Shown here: positions 53,282-64,000 of the stretch, one piece after another
Layout of the letters: each line of letters opens with the position of its first letter
How positions within the stretch are numbered: the stretch's first letter is position 1
DNA from: Anthoceros angustus
Lineage: Eukaryota; Streptophyta; Anthocerotopsida; Anthocerotales; Anthocerotaceae
Assembly (NCBI GenBank): GCA_010909165.1
Contig: VJWM01000025.1
Span: 2,976,001 to 3,040,000, forward strand
DNA length: 64,000 nt
Reading direction: 5' to 3'
Position numbers and translations under genes: made by a program
Notes under the pieces: model-generated
The model's input: only the letters and a program-made list of their open reading frames with translations
Told to the model about the DNA's origin: nothing
The model's database searches: none

Positions 53282-55085
53282 CATATATTTCTTCTTGAAT
53301 TATGTTTTATTAAGGGAAACAATGATGGGGAAAAACCCGTCTAACAGGGGACAATGAAGGTGGACCCGGGGTCAAGGTGAAAAGGAGCGACTAAGCCTTA
53401 CCTTAATTTGCCTGCTGCTCCTAGAACATCATATGCAGGAAGAACAAATGGCCTGCAAACTACTAAGGAAGAGGAAGAAGCGTTACCAGCCGTCATCGCC
53501 TTGTGCGAGATTGCCGTCAAGAGGACCCTTTGAAGGGCAATGGAGACTCGTTGTCTAAAATAAGTTGTGAAATGAGAAACCCTGCGCCATGCCTGCAGGC
53601 GTGGTAGGATTTAGCACAAGACTTGAGAAATTTATTGAAGTCTGCAGCCATTGCCCCATACGTTTTGAGTACGAGCAGAATAAAGAAGTGGCCCGCTTGC
53701 ATCCCGCTGTACTTCCTGACCTTGAGAACCGCAACACCGGTGGCAGCCCAACCAGGATGGTTAGTGATAACATGAGCGGAGATGGTATCTTGAGCAGGGT
53801 CAGTAACCACCACGTCCACCACCGAAACCTGATCACCATGGACAAAGTATAAGTCAGCCCTGACTGAACGATCTGTTTGAAGAGTGTACCCTCGCTCCCT
53901 CCAGGCCATGTAGCCACTTTCGGAAGCTATGTCAAACATGACATCGCAGATAGCATCGTGGGTGCCGATGCGATGAGCCCATAGGGACAACAAGCAAGGT
54001 GTACCCTAGAGTCATCGAGGGCCGAGCCGCAACTGCATGTAAGGAGGGAAGACACCACAAGCTGAAGCAGGCTAAGACGGATTTGCATCGCAGTGGTGAA
54101 GGTAGTTGGTGCGATGACAAAACCCCATACACATGGACGAGCCAGAAGCCAAGTGTTTGCGCCCTTACCAAAGCAAGAGCAAAGCTGAGCCCTTGTGGAC
54201 CTGGGGATGGAGGGGTCCAGGAGGACAAACTGGAAAGCCTGGCCGAGCTGCTTCTAAAACAACAACACCTGCAACCCCCTAAAACTATCGAAGATGAAGG
54301 TCAAGAAAGGAGGAAATTCCCGCTGAGCATCCACAAGAAAACATTTCCTTGGCCTGCCTCAAGGAAATTTGGAGAGAGAAGGTTCCTCCTCCACACTAAA
54401 CACAAGATCCTCCGAAAAGGGCCTATCCTAGCAGATGAAGCGAGAGGCCAGAGCATGAGCTGTTAGGGGCCCAATTGCTTAAAAGAGCCGTCGGGGAAGA
54501 AACCTCCAGTGAGAGTAGGCCGATGCCCCCAAATTGCACTGGCGTGGACGCTTGCCAGAGGGCCAAATCGCCCGCAAGGCACTCGAAAGTCCCTGGGGCC
54601 CATGATATCCCTAAGAGTATCCATAATCCTCCTGTCAAACCCCTGCAGTCGAGATAGGAGGACTGGTGACAGGGGAGCATGCGGATGAGGTAACCAGGGC
54701 GCCTAGCGAAGCAGGAGGAAAGAATTCCGAAGGCCACCTAAGCAACCCCCAACAGAGGGAGGTCCTCGACAGGGGACAGTTCCTCCGTGAGAGCCTGGTC
54801 CTGAAAGCTCCCGATGAAAGTTAGGAGAGCCGAAGGGGACCCCCAAAATCCATAGACCCAAGGCCGGAGCAATCTCCCCAACAAAGTGAGGAGGATAGTC
54901 GACGGGGACCAGACGCGGCACTTGGAGAGCTTGACCTTCAAGCCGACCAAAGAAAGCTCATGGAAAAAGAGCTAGAAAGCCTCCTTGACCTCATCTCTAG
55001 CCCCAAGGATGTAAGAGTCGTCTGCGAGGGACGGGAAACACAGTCGCGCGCAGAGGAAGCAGCCCTGGAAAGGGGTATGTAGTGG
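53282..55085 (-). mobile_element. Truncated LINE-like retrotransposon, copy 2
   Basis: Nearly parallel to copy 1 over its whole length, starting with TTCTTCTTGAATTATGTTTTATTAAGGGAAACAA. It has the same peptides: THDAICDVMFDIASESGYMA, LVGLKVKLSKCRVWSP, VYGFWGSP and FGGIGLLSLEVSS. Frames are broken by indels that differ from copy 1, so the copies decayed separately. It stops at nearly the same internal point, just after GGAAGCAGCCCTGGAAAGG, while copy 1 continues slightly further. Confidence 0.8.
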
Positions 55086-55289
55086 GCAATGACATACCTT
55101 TCTTGAGTATTTTTATTGTTTATATTGTTAAAATTTATTCTTTGTGTTTTTGTCCAAACTCGATATACTTTACATTAAATGAAGATATCCAACACATAGG
55201 AACGTATCACACATTAGGGTCGTTAATCAAAATACTTTGGTATATTATAAGGCTAGTGGAATGAAGACTTTATAAACTTTGCACATATA

Positions 55290-55540
55290 GAAACTCCCAT
55301 ATGCACTGTGGTGGGGGGAACAAACCACTAAATGGCCTGAGAACTAGCCTCTGCAATTGTCTACCCTGAAGTTACCTACCACCCCCCAAATGTTGTAGCC
55401 AAAGAGAAGGGCTTACTTACTAGCGAAGCTGAAGATGCAGCCTCTCCCACATTCGAAATAGCCCTGTAAATAGCAGTTGCCAAGGCCCTTTAAAGGGGAT
55501 GAATAGACGTTGCCGAAGAAGGCCACCACGCACGAAGAGG
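55290..55540 (-). mobile_element. Third, diverged LINE 3' fragment
   Basis: Contains diverged matches to the 3' part of the two LINE copies, for example AGTTGCCAAGGCCCTTTAAAGGGGATGAATAGACGTTGC against CCGTCAAGAGGACCCTTTGAAGGGCAATGGAGACTCGTTG. Short and without coding capacity. Confidence 0.45.
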
Positions 55541-55573
55541 GAGACCTACCCTATTCTTATAAGAGTAGTTACA

Positions 55574-55696
55574 TGTTGGATATTTTGGCCGTAAGCTATT
55601 AACATCAATTATACCATATACAAACATGTCAAATATTTTGGGAACATATAAAAAATATCAAAATATATTTGACTTACGGTAATCTAACATCCAACA
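55574..55696 (+). mobile_element. Small LTR-like sequence with adjacent PBS-like word
   Basis: 123 bases begin TGTTGGAT and end ATCCAACA, the classic inverted ends of a plant Copia or TRIM LTR. The next bases, ATGGATCTAGAGCC, resemble the initiator Met-tRNA primer site TGGTATCAGAGCC. I see no second LTR downstream, so this is a solo or decayed element. Confidence 0.45.
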
Positions 55697-55729
55697 ATGG
55701 ATCTAGAGCCAACCTTGCCCAATTTACTT

Positions 55730-56000
55730 AGACCATAAAGAAATTTGAACTATGATTAGGACCCACAAGGATCCTTGACTCCGGCAACTCACCAAAACAT
55801 AGAGGAATAAGATCTATGATTAGGACCCAACTCATTGGAACAAAGAGAAATAAAATCTATGATCAAGACCCACAAGGATCCAGACAAACAAACCAGATGA
55901 TATTTAGACAAACAAACCAGATGATACTTACTTGTCAAACCCAACTCCGTTGGGGCTATAGAGGAATAAGAATCATGATTAGAACCTATGAAGGTCCTTG
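55730..56000. repeat. Degenerate short repeats (RGGACCCACAAGGATCC / ACAAACAAACCAGATGATA)
   Basis: The word ACCCACAAGGATCC occurs near 55765 and 55865 with GAGGAATAAGATCTATGAT-like spacers. TTTAGACAAACAAACCAGATGATA is doubled at about 55880-55930. Probably the decayed interior of the neighbouring LTR-like element. 56000-56697 is AT-rich with another short duplication (GCCTACTGGGYCCGATTCTCGC at about 56183 and 56240). Confidence 0.5.
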
Positions 56001-56697
56001 ATGCCCCAACTCACTAGACAAACAAACTAGTCAAACTATCCACATATTCATATAATTTATTTCTAACAATCAAAATGACCATATATTCACATAATATGTT
56101 TTTTTAACAAGGGTCCCGCACACATGATATATAATGGGGAAACTATCTACATATTCATATAATGTATTTGTTTTCAAAAAAGCCTACTGGGCCCGATTCT
56201 CGCTGCTATGGGGTATATAATGGATTTTTTTCTTAAAGCCTACTGGGTCCGATTCTCGCATGATCTTGAATTGCAATGACACCTTCGGATTTGCCCGACG
56301 AAATTACAAATCCCCTTCAATCCGCCAGAGTAAATAAACTGTTTTCATAATTCTATACCATGCATTTTATACAACGCCCCGTAGTAGGGCTGGCTGGTAC
56401 AATGGCTGAACTCTGAAGGTTGTTTTACAACAGACAACCCGTAGGGCTTTCACGACACTGCGGCCCCTTTGGACCATGATATAGGTGATGGATAACACAC
56501 CATCAAAGTAATGACCCGTCCGAAGACCGCTTGACCGCCGAGTTCTGGGTGTTAGTCCTAAGGGGAAGTCTGGATTCGAGACCGCGGAGTTCCAAAAAAC
56601 TCACATCTGGGTGTCAGTCCTTAGGGCGAGTCTGGATTCGTGAGTGGATTTCGCTAGGGGGAGCCTCACTTTTCTACACTTTGTAGACAGAGCAATA

Positions 56698-59600
56698 CTA
56701 GCAGAACATAAACATGCGGTTCTGGGAAGCCCGCATCTTTTGACTTCGGGGACTGCCGACAATACGTTCAAGCTGCAGACGACGTCAAAAGGCCCCAGAT
56801 TAACACCAACATGCAAAACTGCCAACTATAACAACCTACTGCTGTACATCTAAATCATCGCTCACCTGTAAGTTATCAAACCGAGAAAACAACAGAGTGC
56901 AGGAAGGACTTGCAACTCCTTCGAGCATGTTCAGCATCTGTGTAATTCAACAGATTAGTTAAGAGCAGACAAGAGAGAACTGGCTAAAAACCAATGTAGA
57001 GATATAATTTCTCCAGGAAAGTCGAGTGGCAGCACTGGAAAGGTCAATCACGACAAACTACCTCAAAGTAAAATTTCGCGTTGTCAGGCACAGAGTAGAA
57101 GATCAAGTCGCGTATCCCACGTATCTGCAAACCGACAAGGCCAAGGGGGTCAACTAGAGTCCGAAATCTCCGCGTATAATTTGAGATGTACTCCGCTCCC
57201 CCCATGTACCTTATAACGGTGGTGAAAGTGGGCACGCTCAGTGTACAACATGATTTTCCGTTTTCCATGGTAAAACCAGGCACGGCTTCGAGAGATATCA
57301 CTTTGCTTGGTGTATCTGTTGAAAAAGACAATTTCTCAAAATGTGTACTTGACGGTCTGAAACTTCTAGACATATGCAACAACAACAACCGCAAAACTGT
57401 CTGAAAGTTCCAAGGACTTGATGGCGACAGCTTACTCTGCCAAACAACAAAACGAGGCCTTTTGAGCTCGCAAGAAATTCCGCACGCGCACGAAGTCAAA
57501 ATATGAGGGGATGAAAAGCATGATACCTCCCTGCATACCATGGGAGTTTTAGGTGAAACCATTTAGCGCTGGACAGGGTCTTGAGATTTGGCGGCACATC
57601 ATCAAACGGATAGGAAAGCTGGAAACAGAAGTTCTGACCTGCAACTCGACTTTCATCCTAGGAAATACCTTTTAAGACAGAAACCCAGCCATTATAATGA
57701 GACTTTCACACCTCATAACACGTCAAGAATGAAACGCATGCACGATAGGAGGTAGTTGGGTCTATGACATTACCTGCTTGACAAAGAATTCAAAGCGAGC
57801 ACTGTCAAGGTCTATGAAGTTTTGGCAGTCAACTCGTTCAAAAACCTGGATGATAAAACGACCAGGTCAGTAATATTTTCGAAGCCCCTGTGATTTTTCA
57901 TTCACAGTCTTTCATCTGTACCTGGCGCACTTGAAGCAGCACTTTTGACAGCACACCACTGTAGGTGGAGAGCAACTTTACCTGCAAGTCTTACGATAAG
58001 TGCCCCAAAACGAACAAGCAATCAACGGATGGAGCAACAAGCCCCATATCCATCAGTGAAATATGCAAGCTACAACTGAACACGAAATAAAGAACAGCCC
58101 AACAATCATGACACTTACTTTGCCAGCATGGTTAACACAAGACCTTTGGAAGAGCGCATTGACAGCTGCAAATTTCATACGTTCATCAGGAGTCACAACT
58201 TAAGAGGCAGGCTCCTGAAACTTTGCCAGCATGGTTAACACAAGACCTTTGGAAGAGCGCATTGACAGCTGCAAATTTCATACGTTCATCAGGAGACACA
58301 ATTTAAGGGGCAGGCTCCTGAACGAAGATAACAGGATCCAATCTAACCTGAATGGGCAAAAGGTGCCAGGAGTATCGTCTGCCGGTAGAAACGAGCGTGC
58401 CCATCCAGACACCTGAACTTAAGAGGATCAGATCCTGCGGCATTTCTACCCAACCAGGAAGCAGAATACAACTTAGATAAGGCAGAGCCGCACAAAGGAA
58501 CACATGTACCATTCTCGCACTCGCATCAAGTCTGTCCCATGCTGCTGGCTTGGTATTTTGTTCAGATGATCAAAAATCGTTACCACAAAAGACCAGTTCT
58601 GCATGGGGAAACATTCAGGGAATACAGTCAGCCGCCATGACAGTCTCCCAGGACACAAAAGAACTCTGCAACTGGCATCAAAATGAGCAGGGATACCTGC
58701 ATTAAGATAACGTCTATGTAGTCCAAAACTAAAATCTGCACATAGACAACGAGCTCAGATCAGTACTTTGGTACATGTTTGCCCAGCATTCAAAATGAAA
58801 TAATCTTAAAATTAACATAGACTGGGTAAGACGAACACCTCAATAGAAGACAGGAAGTCAATGTCTTTTCCTTTCTCACTTTCTGCTTCACCTATGCTCT
58901 GTGAAGGGCCAAATGAGCATCCTTAGTTGACTGGTGCTAAAATGTATACAATGGTTCTAATTAGAGAGCCACCGATAATGCACTTACAGTTATGAGTCCT
59001 AACGGTGATGCCACTATAACATCTGACGAATAGAAGTCACTGTAGAGCTTGATACTCTGTCTGAAAAAGAGATGCCCCAGGCTCAGCAAATAAATACAGT
59101 CAAAACAGAAAAAGATCCTGAACGAAAAACAGCCGGCCTCACCACCTGGTAAGCTTCATGCCAATTCGAAAATGGTCATCATTGTTTGCACTGAAAAGTG
59201 CTCGAAAATCAGAAGGCTTTCCCGTCACCAGTCTTTCTTGTTCAACAACATCTTCAGGATCCGGTTCTTCTACCCCAAAGTCATCAAAGAATCGCTGCTT
59301 ATGCTCCACGCTGGCCTAAGAGATGACAACATTAGATTGTTACCTGATAGAAAACCACTTGTGACGGTGTCACATACAAGGTCATACATGCATACCTTTT
59401 GAGAGGGAGGAGCCAAGTCCAGCAGGCGAGATACCACCTTCAAAGCAGTACTTCTCAGTGGCAACAGGATCAGAACCTGTGCACACGCACAAGCTCAGTG
59501 ATGGTTAGCAAGAGAAGGTAAACTGCCTTTGTGACTGGATTGGGTATTGACAAATACCTTTGGACGAGTGAATCCTTGATCCCGAGGTGATTCGACTGAA

Positions 59601-61156
59601 GCTCTCTTGGAAGCAATCGATGTTTGATGGTGAAGCTTTTCATTGTTTTTAGTAACGAGGTCTTTTGTCTTCATGAGATGGTTAAGCTGGAGCACCATCA
59701 TGAGTGAAAAACAATAAGAGGCCAGAATGTGCATCATGACAATCGTATGAGGCGGCTAAGAATGGGAGCTGGCAATTGGAAAGTTGTAGGAAAGGGTAAG
59801 GGTACCACGTGCAGAACATAAGCATCCATAATACTGAGATCTTCCTTCTCATCGGGATACCCCAAACGTCGGGAGTGGAGAATGTCCTGATAACTCCGGC
59901 CTGCCAATCTCCACCCACGAGGAGGAGGTCAGACTGCTTCTATGAGCCACTGAAGTGCAGCCAACATTAAATCACAGCATATCATGTCCAAAGCGCCCTT
60001 ACAAAGAGCGAAGAATTGGGACTGTTGTTCTGAGACAAAGTCACCCCACTGCGCCTGTCCATGCTGCTCTTGCCAATGCTTTTGCAGTCGCAACTTCACT
60101 CCACTGTTTGCCAAGTTCTTTCCAGCCTGGATGCACATCAACGAGCAGGGAGCGTAAGGACAGCAGGGTATGCGTATCCCAGAACCAACAGGCGTGAATG
60201 AAGTACCTCCACTGGGTGTGAAGCACTAGCAGACCATTTCGCCCCATGCAATCCTGCCGCAGGGAATTCTTCAGAGAAGACCTGCGTCTCTTGTAATTTT
60301 GCAATTTCAGCCTCATTTATGACGTGCTCAAAGTGAAGCCTGAAGGGACTGCCACACAAACCATCGATTCAGTCCAAATTCCCACGCACCAGTGAACGCA
60401 TGCCCCATGCCCCGTCCCTCGGAATAATCACTTACTCAGTACTGCTCCCAGCGTCCTTCCCACTGGCGACTCTATCAGCATCTTCTTGTTCGCCATCCTC
60501 GGCAGCTTCTTGCTCGCGATCCTCTGCATCGTCTTGCTCGCTATTGTCTGCACCTACTCGCTCCTTCATCCCGCTTTCCTCCATACCAAGCTTCATTGGG
60601 CCCGTTCCCTCACTATCTGTCCGGACGAGACGACCATTGGACGCATTTGGCGTACCGTGGTCCTCAATTTCGTCTGAATCAGGGTCATCCTCGCTTTCTT
60701 CCGAAGCATGATTATCTGCCTCCCCTTCCCCTTCACCTTCACCTTCATCCTCGCTGCTGCTGCTACTACTGGCACCCTGCTCTTCCCGCTGCCTGTACAA
60801 ATCACGAACTTACCGTCACCCGACATTCGATCATTCCTCAGTCCCCTTTCACCCCATCTCTCCCCTGAATCATCCTACCTCCGAGCATACGCCTGTGCAA
60901 AGAACCCACCACCGGATTGCATCGACTTTGGTTGCAATAACTGCACGAGCGTAGTGTAAGCCCCAGCTGGCTCCTCAACCGAAGTCCCGACATTTTCCTC
61001 ATCTTCCTCAACCTTCCCAACGTCCCTTGTGGGAGGCTCCTCGAGTTTTTTGTCAGGCGGCTTGGGAGAATCGGGGCGGCCCCGCTTCTGCCTTCCCGGC
61101 CCTCCTCCTTTTGCGCCGCGGAAGGGCCTCTTGGATCCTCGCCATCGGCCAGCCAT
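56698..61156 (-). CDS. UTP25: UTP25 (DEF/DIEXF), SSU processome component
   Basis: Many small exons. Exon 1 is 61156-60879 ([19 protein letters not shown]), exon 2 is 60792-60436 (Ser/Glu-rich, acidic), and the last exon ends at TAG 56698-56700 ([20 protein letters not shown]). In between, conserved UTP25 blocks are readable: [168 protein letters not shown] and MLNMLEG. UTP25 is a nucleolar helicase-like protein without active helicase motifs that acts in 18S rRNA maturation. One exon is tandemly duplicated (58117-58315). I did not resolve every junction. Confidence 0.88.
58117..58315 (-). repeat. Tandem duplication of a UTP25 exon and its acceptor
   Basis: A ~97-base unit is present twice. 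Each copy carries a TTTGCAG acceptor and the exon for [16 protein letters not shown]. Only the downstream (transcript-sense) copy, at about 58123, ends in a GTAAGT donor; the other ends GCAAAGTTTCAG. The copies differ at about three bases. Confidence 0.85.
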
Positions 61157-61376
61157 GTCCACCTTCGCGGACAAAAATACGAGGGATTAGACAGCAGGGT
61201 TTATGCTAGGTCTTCATTCAGAGGAGTTTGTGCTATAGGTTTATAGATGTTACTATATCTGGAGTTTGTGCTATAGCATATAAAGAAGAAGAAGAATATA
61301 AAGGTTTATGCATGTTATTATGTATGGTAGATAGCAGTTCCCGAGATGGGAAGTTGGACTCAGTCTAGACAGGCCT
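61157..61376. other. Spacer, ACD11-like 3' / UTP25 5'
   Basis: Only 220 bases separate the ACD11-like stop codon from the UTP25 start on the same strand, so the UTP25 promoter overlaps the 3' untranslated region of its neighbour. Nothing specific recognised. Confidence 0.4.
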
Positions 61377-62326
61377 CTACCAGTCGATTCCCAGGCCGTT
61401 GGTAAGGAAGAGATTGTCGAGGTGCTGGGACACGACTGTCGCTGCGTCTGCGAACGACTGAAGGTCCTGCCGGGCAGAGGCCTCTGCGAGCACACAGTGC
61501 AACAGGATGAGGATGAGCCAAGGCGTGGCTTCAGAAGGAGGCAAGCCTGGAGAAGGAGAAAGGCGGGAAAAACGCAACTCACCGTCTTCGCCGAGCTTCT
61601 TGAGCAAGTGCGATGTGGAAGGCAGCACGAAGAGGCCGAGGCCGACAGCCTTCCTGATGGCCCAGCTGTGGTGCGCGGCGAACACCTCCTGGTAGGCTTT
61701 GGCAGCCGGATCTCTGAGCGACTCCTGCTTCGGCCTGCATTGCATTGTTGACGCACACACAAGACCTGGCGGGGCTCAGAATCGCGGATGATGCATGTGT
61801 GGAGTCAGGGAAAGGGAGAAGGGAAGGGCTCTGCTCACCCTGCGGCAAGAATTCCTTTGAACAGCACCCGGACCATGTCGATGCCGCGCTTCACCCGCAG
61901 CAGGTTCCTGGTGTGGCTCCCCGCGATCCTGACGCTACCGGCAGCCATGTCGGCCCGGAGCACGGCGGGCAGGGTGTCCAGTTGCTGCGAGGCTTGAAGC
62001 AGATCCTCTACCTACAGGATTAGGATCAGGACCAGGATCAGATCAGCCGTTTGGTAGCAGCAGCAGCAAATGCAGGCAGGGAAGGCAAGGCAAGTCAAGG
62101 CAACAGCAATTGAGATTGTAATCCTGACCTTGGAGGTGTAATCCTGCTCCGCGAACTTGAAGGCCACGCCGAGGCAGGCGAAGAGGACGGACACCCGGGC
62201 GCAGGCGAGGGAGAAGGGACGGAGGCGGAGCACGGGGTCGGCGTCTTGCTGCAACTGGCCCGCCAGGTCGGAGAAGGAGTCGGTCATGGCCTTGAGCGGT
62301 GGAGGCGCTGCCATGTCGCCGGGCAT
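61377..62326 (-). CDS. ACD11: ACD11-like glycolipid transfer protein
   Basis: Four exons (62326-62129, 62011-61839, 61734-61583, 61483-61377) join exactly to 209 aa, the usual size of a GLTP-fold protein. Arabidopsis ACD11 moves ceramide-1-phosphate and related lipids between membranes, and its loss triggers cell death. Family landmarks are ACARVSVLFACLGVAFKFAE, VEDLLQASQ, AGSHTRNLLRVKRGIDMVRV (with the Arg and Lys that hold the phosphate headgroup), DPAAKAYQEVFAAHHSWAIR and KAVGLGLFVLP. The His in HHSW corresponds to the conserved GLTP ligand-binding His. Cytosolic, no signal peptide. Divergent from the fibrillin gene. Confidence 0.94.
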
Positions 62327-62694
62327 CGAATTGGAGCGCAGCAGAGCAGCACGGGAATCGGGCGTGACTCAGAACGTGTTGTTTGTTGCTCCCGGCCGCC
62401 TTGTTTGATAAAAAATTAGAGGTCCGACCCGCTCGGGAGGTCTCCTCGTGAAGCCCACGGCATGGCGGTCATATATAGGGTTGGAGGGAGCTCCTCACGC
62501 GGTGCCGGCCGCTGCTCGGGCATTGAATCATCCTGCACCTACCAAGTTCAAGCCCGTTTCTGCCCGCGCGTCTCGGTGGATCAAGGCCAGCCAGCCGTGC
62601 TGCACTCATCTCCCTGCCAGAAGACGCAGCCACAGCCAGAAGAAGTAGAGCCGGAAGCAAGAGGCAGGAGCGCGGAGGAGCGGGAGCAGCAGCT
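62327..62694. promoter_or_regulatory. 368-bp divergent region, ACD11-like / fibrillin
   Basis: Lies between two head-to-head start codons and must hold both promoters and leaders. A TATATAGG word at about 62471-62478 is a candidate TATA element for the plus-strand fibrillin gene. Confidence 0.5.
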
Positions 62695-63887
62695 ATGGCG
62701 TCCAACGCGGTGTCCATGCTTGGGCTGGTGCGCATTCCTGCTGCTCCGCTTCCCGCCGCGGGCTGCGCGCAGCATAGGTTCAATGCACCGGGGCCGCTTC
62801 CGGCAGTGGCCCTGGGGAGCTCGGGGAGGAAGGCTGCGGCCGCGCCCGGGGAGCCTCTGAGGCAGAGGCTCTCCAACAAGTCCAGATTGGTGGCCAGCGG
62901 CTACGACTACGATGCGGAGCCGGTGCTGCCGGCTCACGAAGCCGGGGAGTACATCAAGGGGGCTGCCACAGCCGTGGCGGAGGAGGTGACCGGAGTGAAG
63001 GAGCTGAAGCAGAGCCTGGTGGACTCCTTCTACGGCACGCAGCGTGGCCTGCGCGCTAGTAGCGATACTCGGGCCGAGATCGTGGAGCTCATCTCGCAGC
63101 TTGAGGCCAGGAACCCGACGCCGGCCCCGACAGAGGCCCTGTCGCTGCTGGACGGCAAATGGATCCTTGCGTTAGTCGTCTCTCCGTTGCTCGCCTAGCC
63201 TTCTTCATATCTTCCGTCTGTTTGTTGTAGGACATGCGTTCTCATGTGCTGCCGTTGCTGCTGCAGGTACACATCCTTCTCGGAGCTCTTCCCCTTGCTG
63301 GCCGCAGGAAGCTTGCCCTTGGTGCAGGTGGGAGAGATCAGCCAAACCATTGACTCCTCCGCGCTCACAGTGCAGAACTCCGTCACCTTCACCGGCCCCC
63401 TGGCCACCACGTCCTTCAGCGCATCAGCCTCGTTCGAAGTCCGCAGCCCCAAGCGGGTGCAGGTAGTCTTCAATGCACACACCATCAGCTGGCTGCCTTC
63501 GTCATGTCGTCCTCAAACTTGTGCCGGCCTGTATGACGCAGCGGTGTGATGTATGGTATGGTATGTGCTTTGCAGATCAAGTTTGAGGAAGGAATCATTG
63601 GCACGCCACAACTGACCGACGCCATCGAGATCCCCGAGAGCGTGGAAGTCCTTGGCCGGAAAGTCGAGCTGGCGCCTATCAGGAGCATACTGACTCCGCT
63701 CCAGGATGCCGCCACCACCATCGCCAAGACTGTGTCCGGCCAACCGCCTTTGAAGTTCTCCCTTTCGCGCGCCGAGTCCCAGTCCTGGCTACTCACCACG
63801 TTCCTGGACGAGGATCTGCGGATATCCAAAGGAGACGCCGGGAGCGTCTTCGTCCTCATCAAGGAAGGCAGCCCATTGTTGCTCTAA
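62695..63887 (+). CDS. Plastid lipid-associated protein (PAP/fibrillin)
   Basis: Three exons (62695-63170, 63267-63462, 63576-63887) give 327 aa. Fibrillins are lipocalin-like proteins of plastoglobules, thylakoids and stroma that hold hydrophobic lipids and help stress tolerance. The first ~65 residues (Ala/Ser/Pro-rich, few acids) fit a plastid transit peptide. The family signature follows: [56 protein letters not shown], then [14 protein letters not shown], a beta-rich middle, and the C-terminal [20 protein letters not shown], the typical fibrillin end motif. Complete. 63888-64000 is 3' sequence. Confidence 0.95.
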
Positions 63888-64000
63888 TTTTCTCCATCGT
63901 GACCAGGCTTCCAGACCGAGGCCCTCGCTATACACCTACATCTTGGCCTCGTCTGTCACTGGAAGACTTGCAAGTGACCAGTGTGTGTAATATATCATTT

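Noticed and set aside
1-64000. CRISPR arrays, rRNA or tRNA genes
   Set aside because: The short tandem repeats lack spacer structure typical of CRISPR, the genome is eukaryotic, and I saw no convincing tRNA or rRNA sequence, though weak tRNA genes could be missed by eye.

Overview
The window is nuclear DNA of a green land plant. Genes have short GT-AG introns. The set includes a plastid diiron cyclase of chlorophyll synthesis, a fibrillin, a plant Raf-like ACT kinase, a very long plant-type PPR protein, an ACD11-type lipid transfer protein and a Ty1/copia element. A sperm-tail PG-rich repeat (STPGR) gene suggests a lineage with flagellated sperm, so a bryophyte, lycophyte or fern is more likely than a seed plant. 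The species cannot be named from the sequence.

Layout. 1-3.4 kb holds a tandem 1.44-kb duplication, two minisatellites and a minus-strand RING-finger gene remnant. 3.6-5.5 kb is mostly unassigned. 5.57-9.40 kb encodes a predicted secreted protein whose body is a 3.2-kb, almost T-free Lys/Glu-rich repeat. 9.6-10.8 kb is a decayed CRTAC1-like (FG-GAP/ASPIC type) pseudogene. 11.5-12.65 kb is an F-box gene split by one in-frame TAG. 13.16-14.55 kb is intronless eIF2 gamma. 15.39-19.09 kb is a 12-exon ACT-domain Raf-like kinase. 20.43-22.18 kb is the Mg-protoporphyrin ester cyclase (CRD1/CHL27/AcsF). 22.66-26.40 kb is a conserved plant gene of unknown function. 26.9-29.6 kb is a repeat zone with two MITE-like elements. 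30.20-31.34 kb is the STPGR gene. 32.34-32.96 kb is cytochrome b5, 33.56-34.91 kb a TSSC4-like gene, and 35.50-36.64 kb eIF4E, which is divergent from a 1510-aa PPR gene (36.81-41.34 kb). 42.24-48.12 kb is a very young Copia element with a perfect 5-bp target-site duplication. 48.2-50.1 and 53.3-55.1 kb are two related truncated LINE copies flanking an 11S-globulin-like cupin gene (50.81-52.34 kb). 56.70-61.16 kb is UTP25, 61.38-62.33 kb ACD11-like, and 62.70-63.89 kb a fibrillin.

Many genes here serve general gene expression: eIF2 gamma and eIF4E in translation initiation, UTP25 in the SSU processome, TSSC4 in U5 snRNP assembly and the PPR protein in organelle RNA processing. Two serve the plastid (cyclase and fibrillin). 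Splice junctions were read by eye. For six genes the exon sums give an exact reading frame (cyclase 426 aa, kinase 726 aa, unknown plant protein 900 aa, cytochrome b5 134 aa, eIF4E 221 aa, ACD11-like 209 aa), and the fibrillin gives 327 aa. Several loci carry single-base lesions (F-box, STPGR, RING, cupin), which could be real decay or assembly error in GC-rich or homopolymer tracts.
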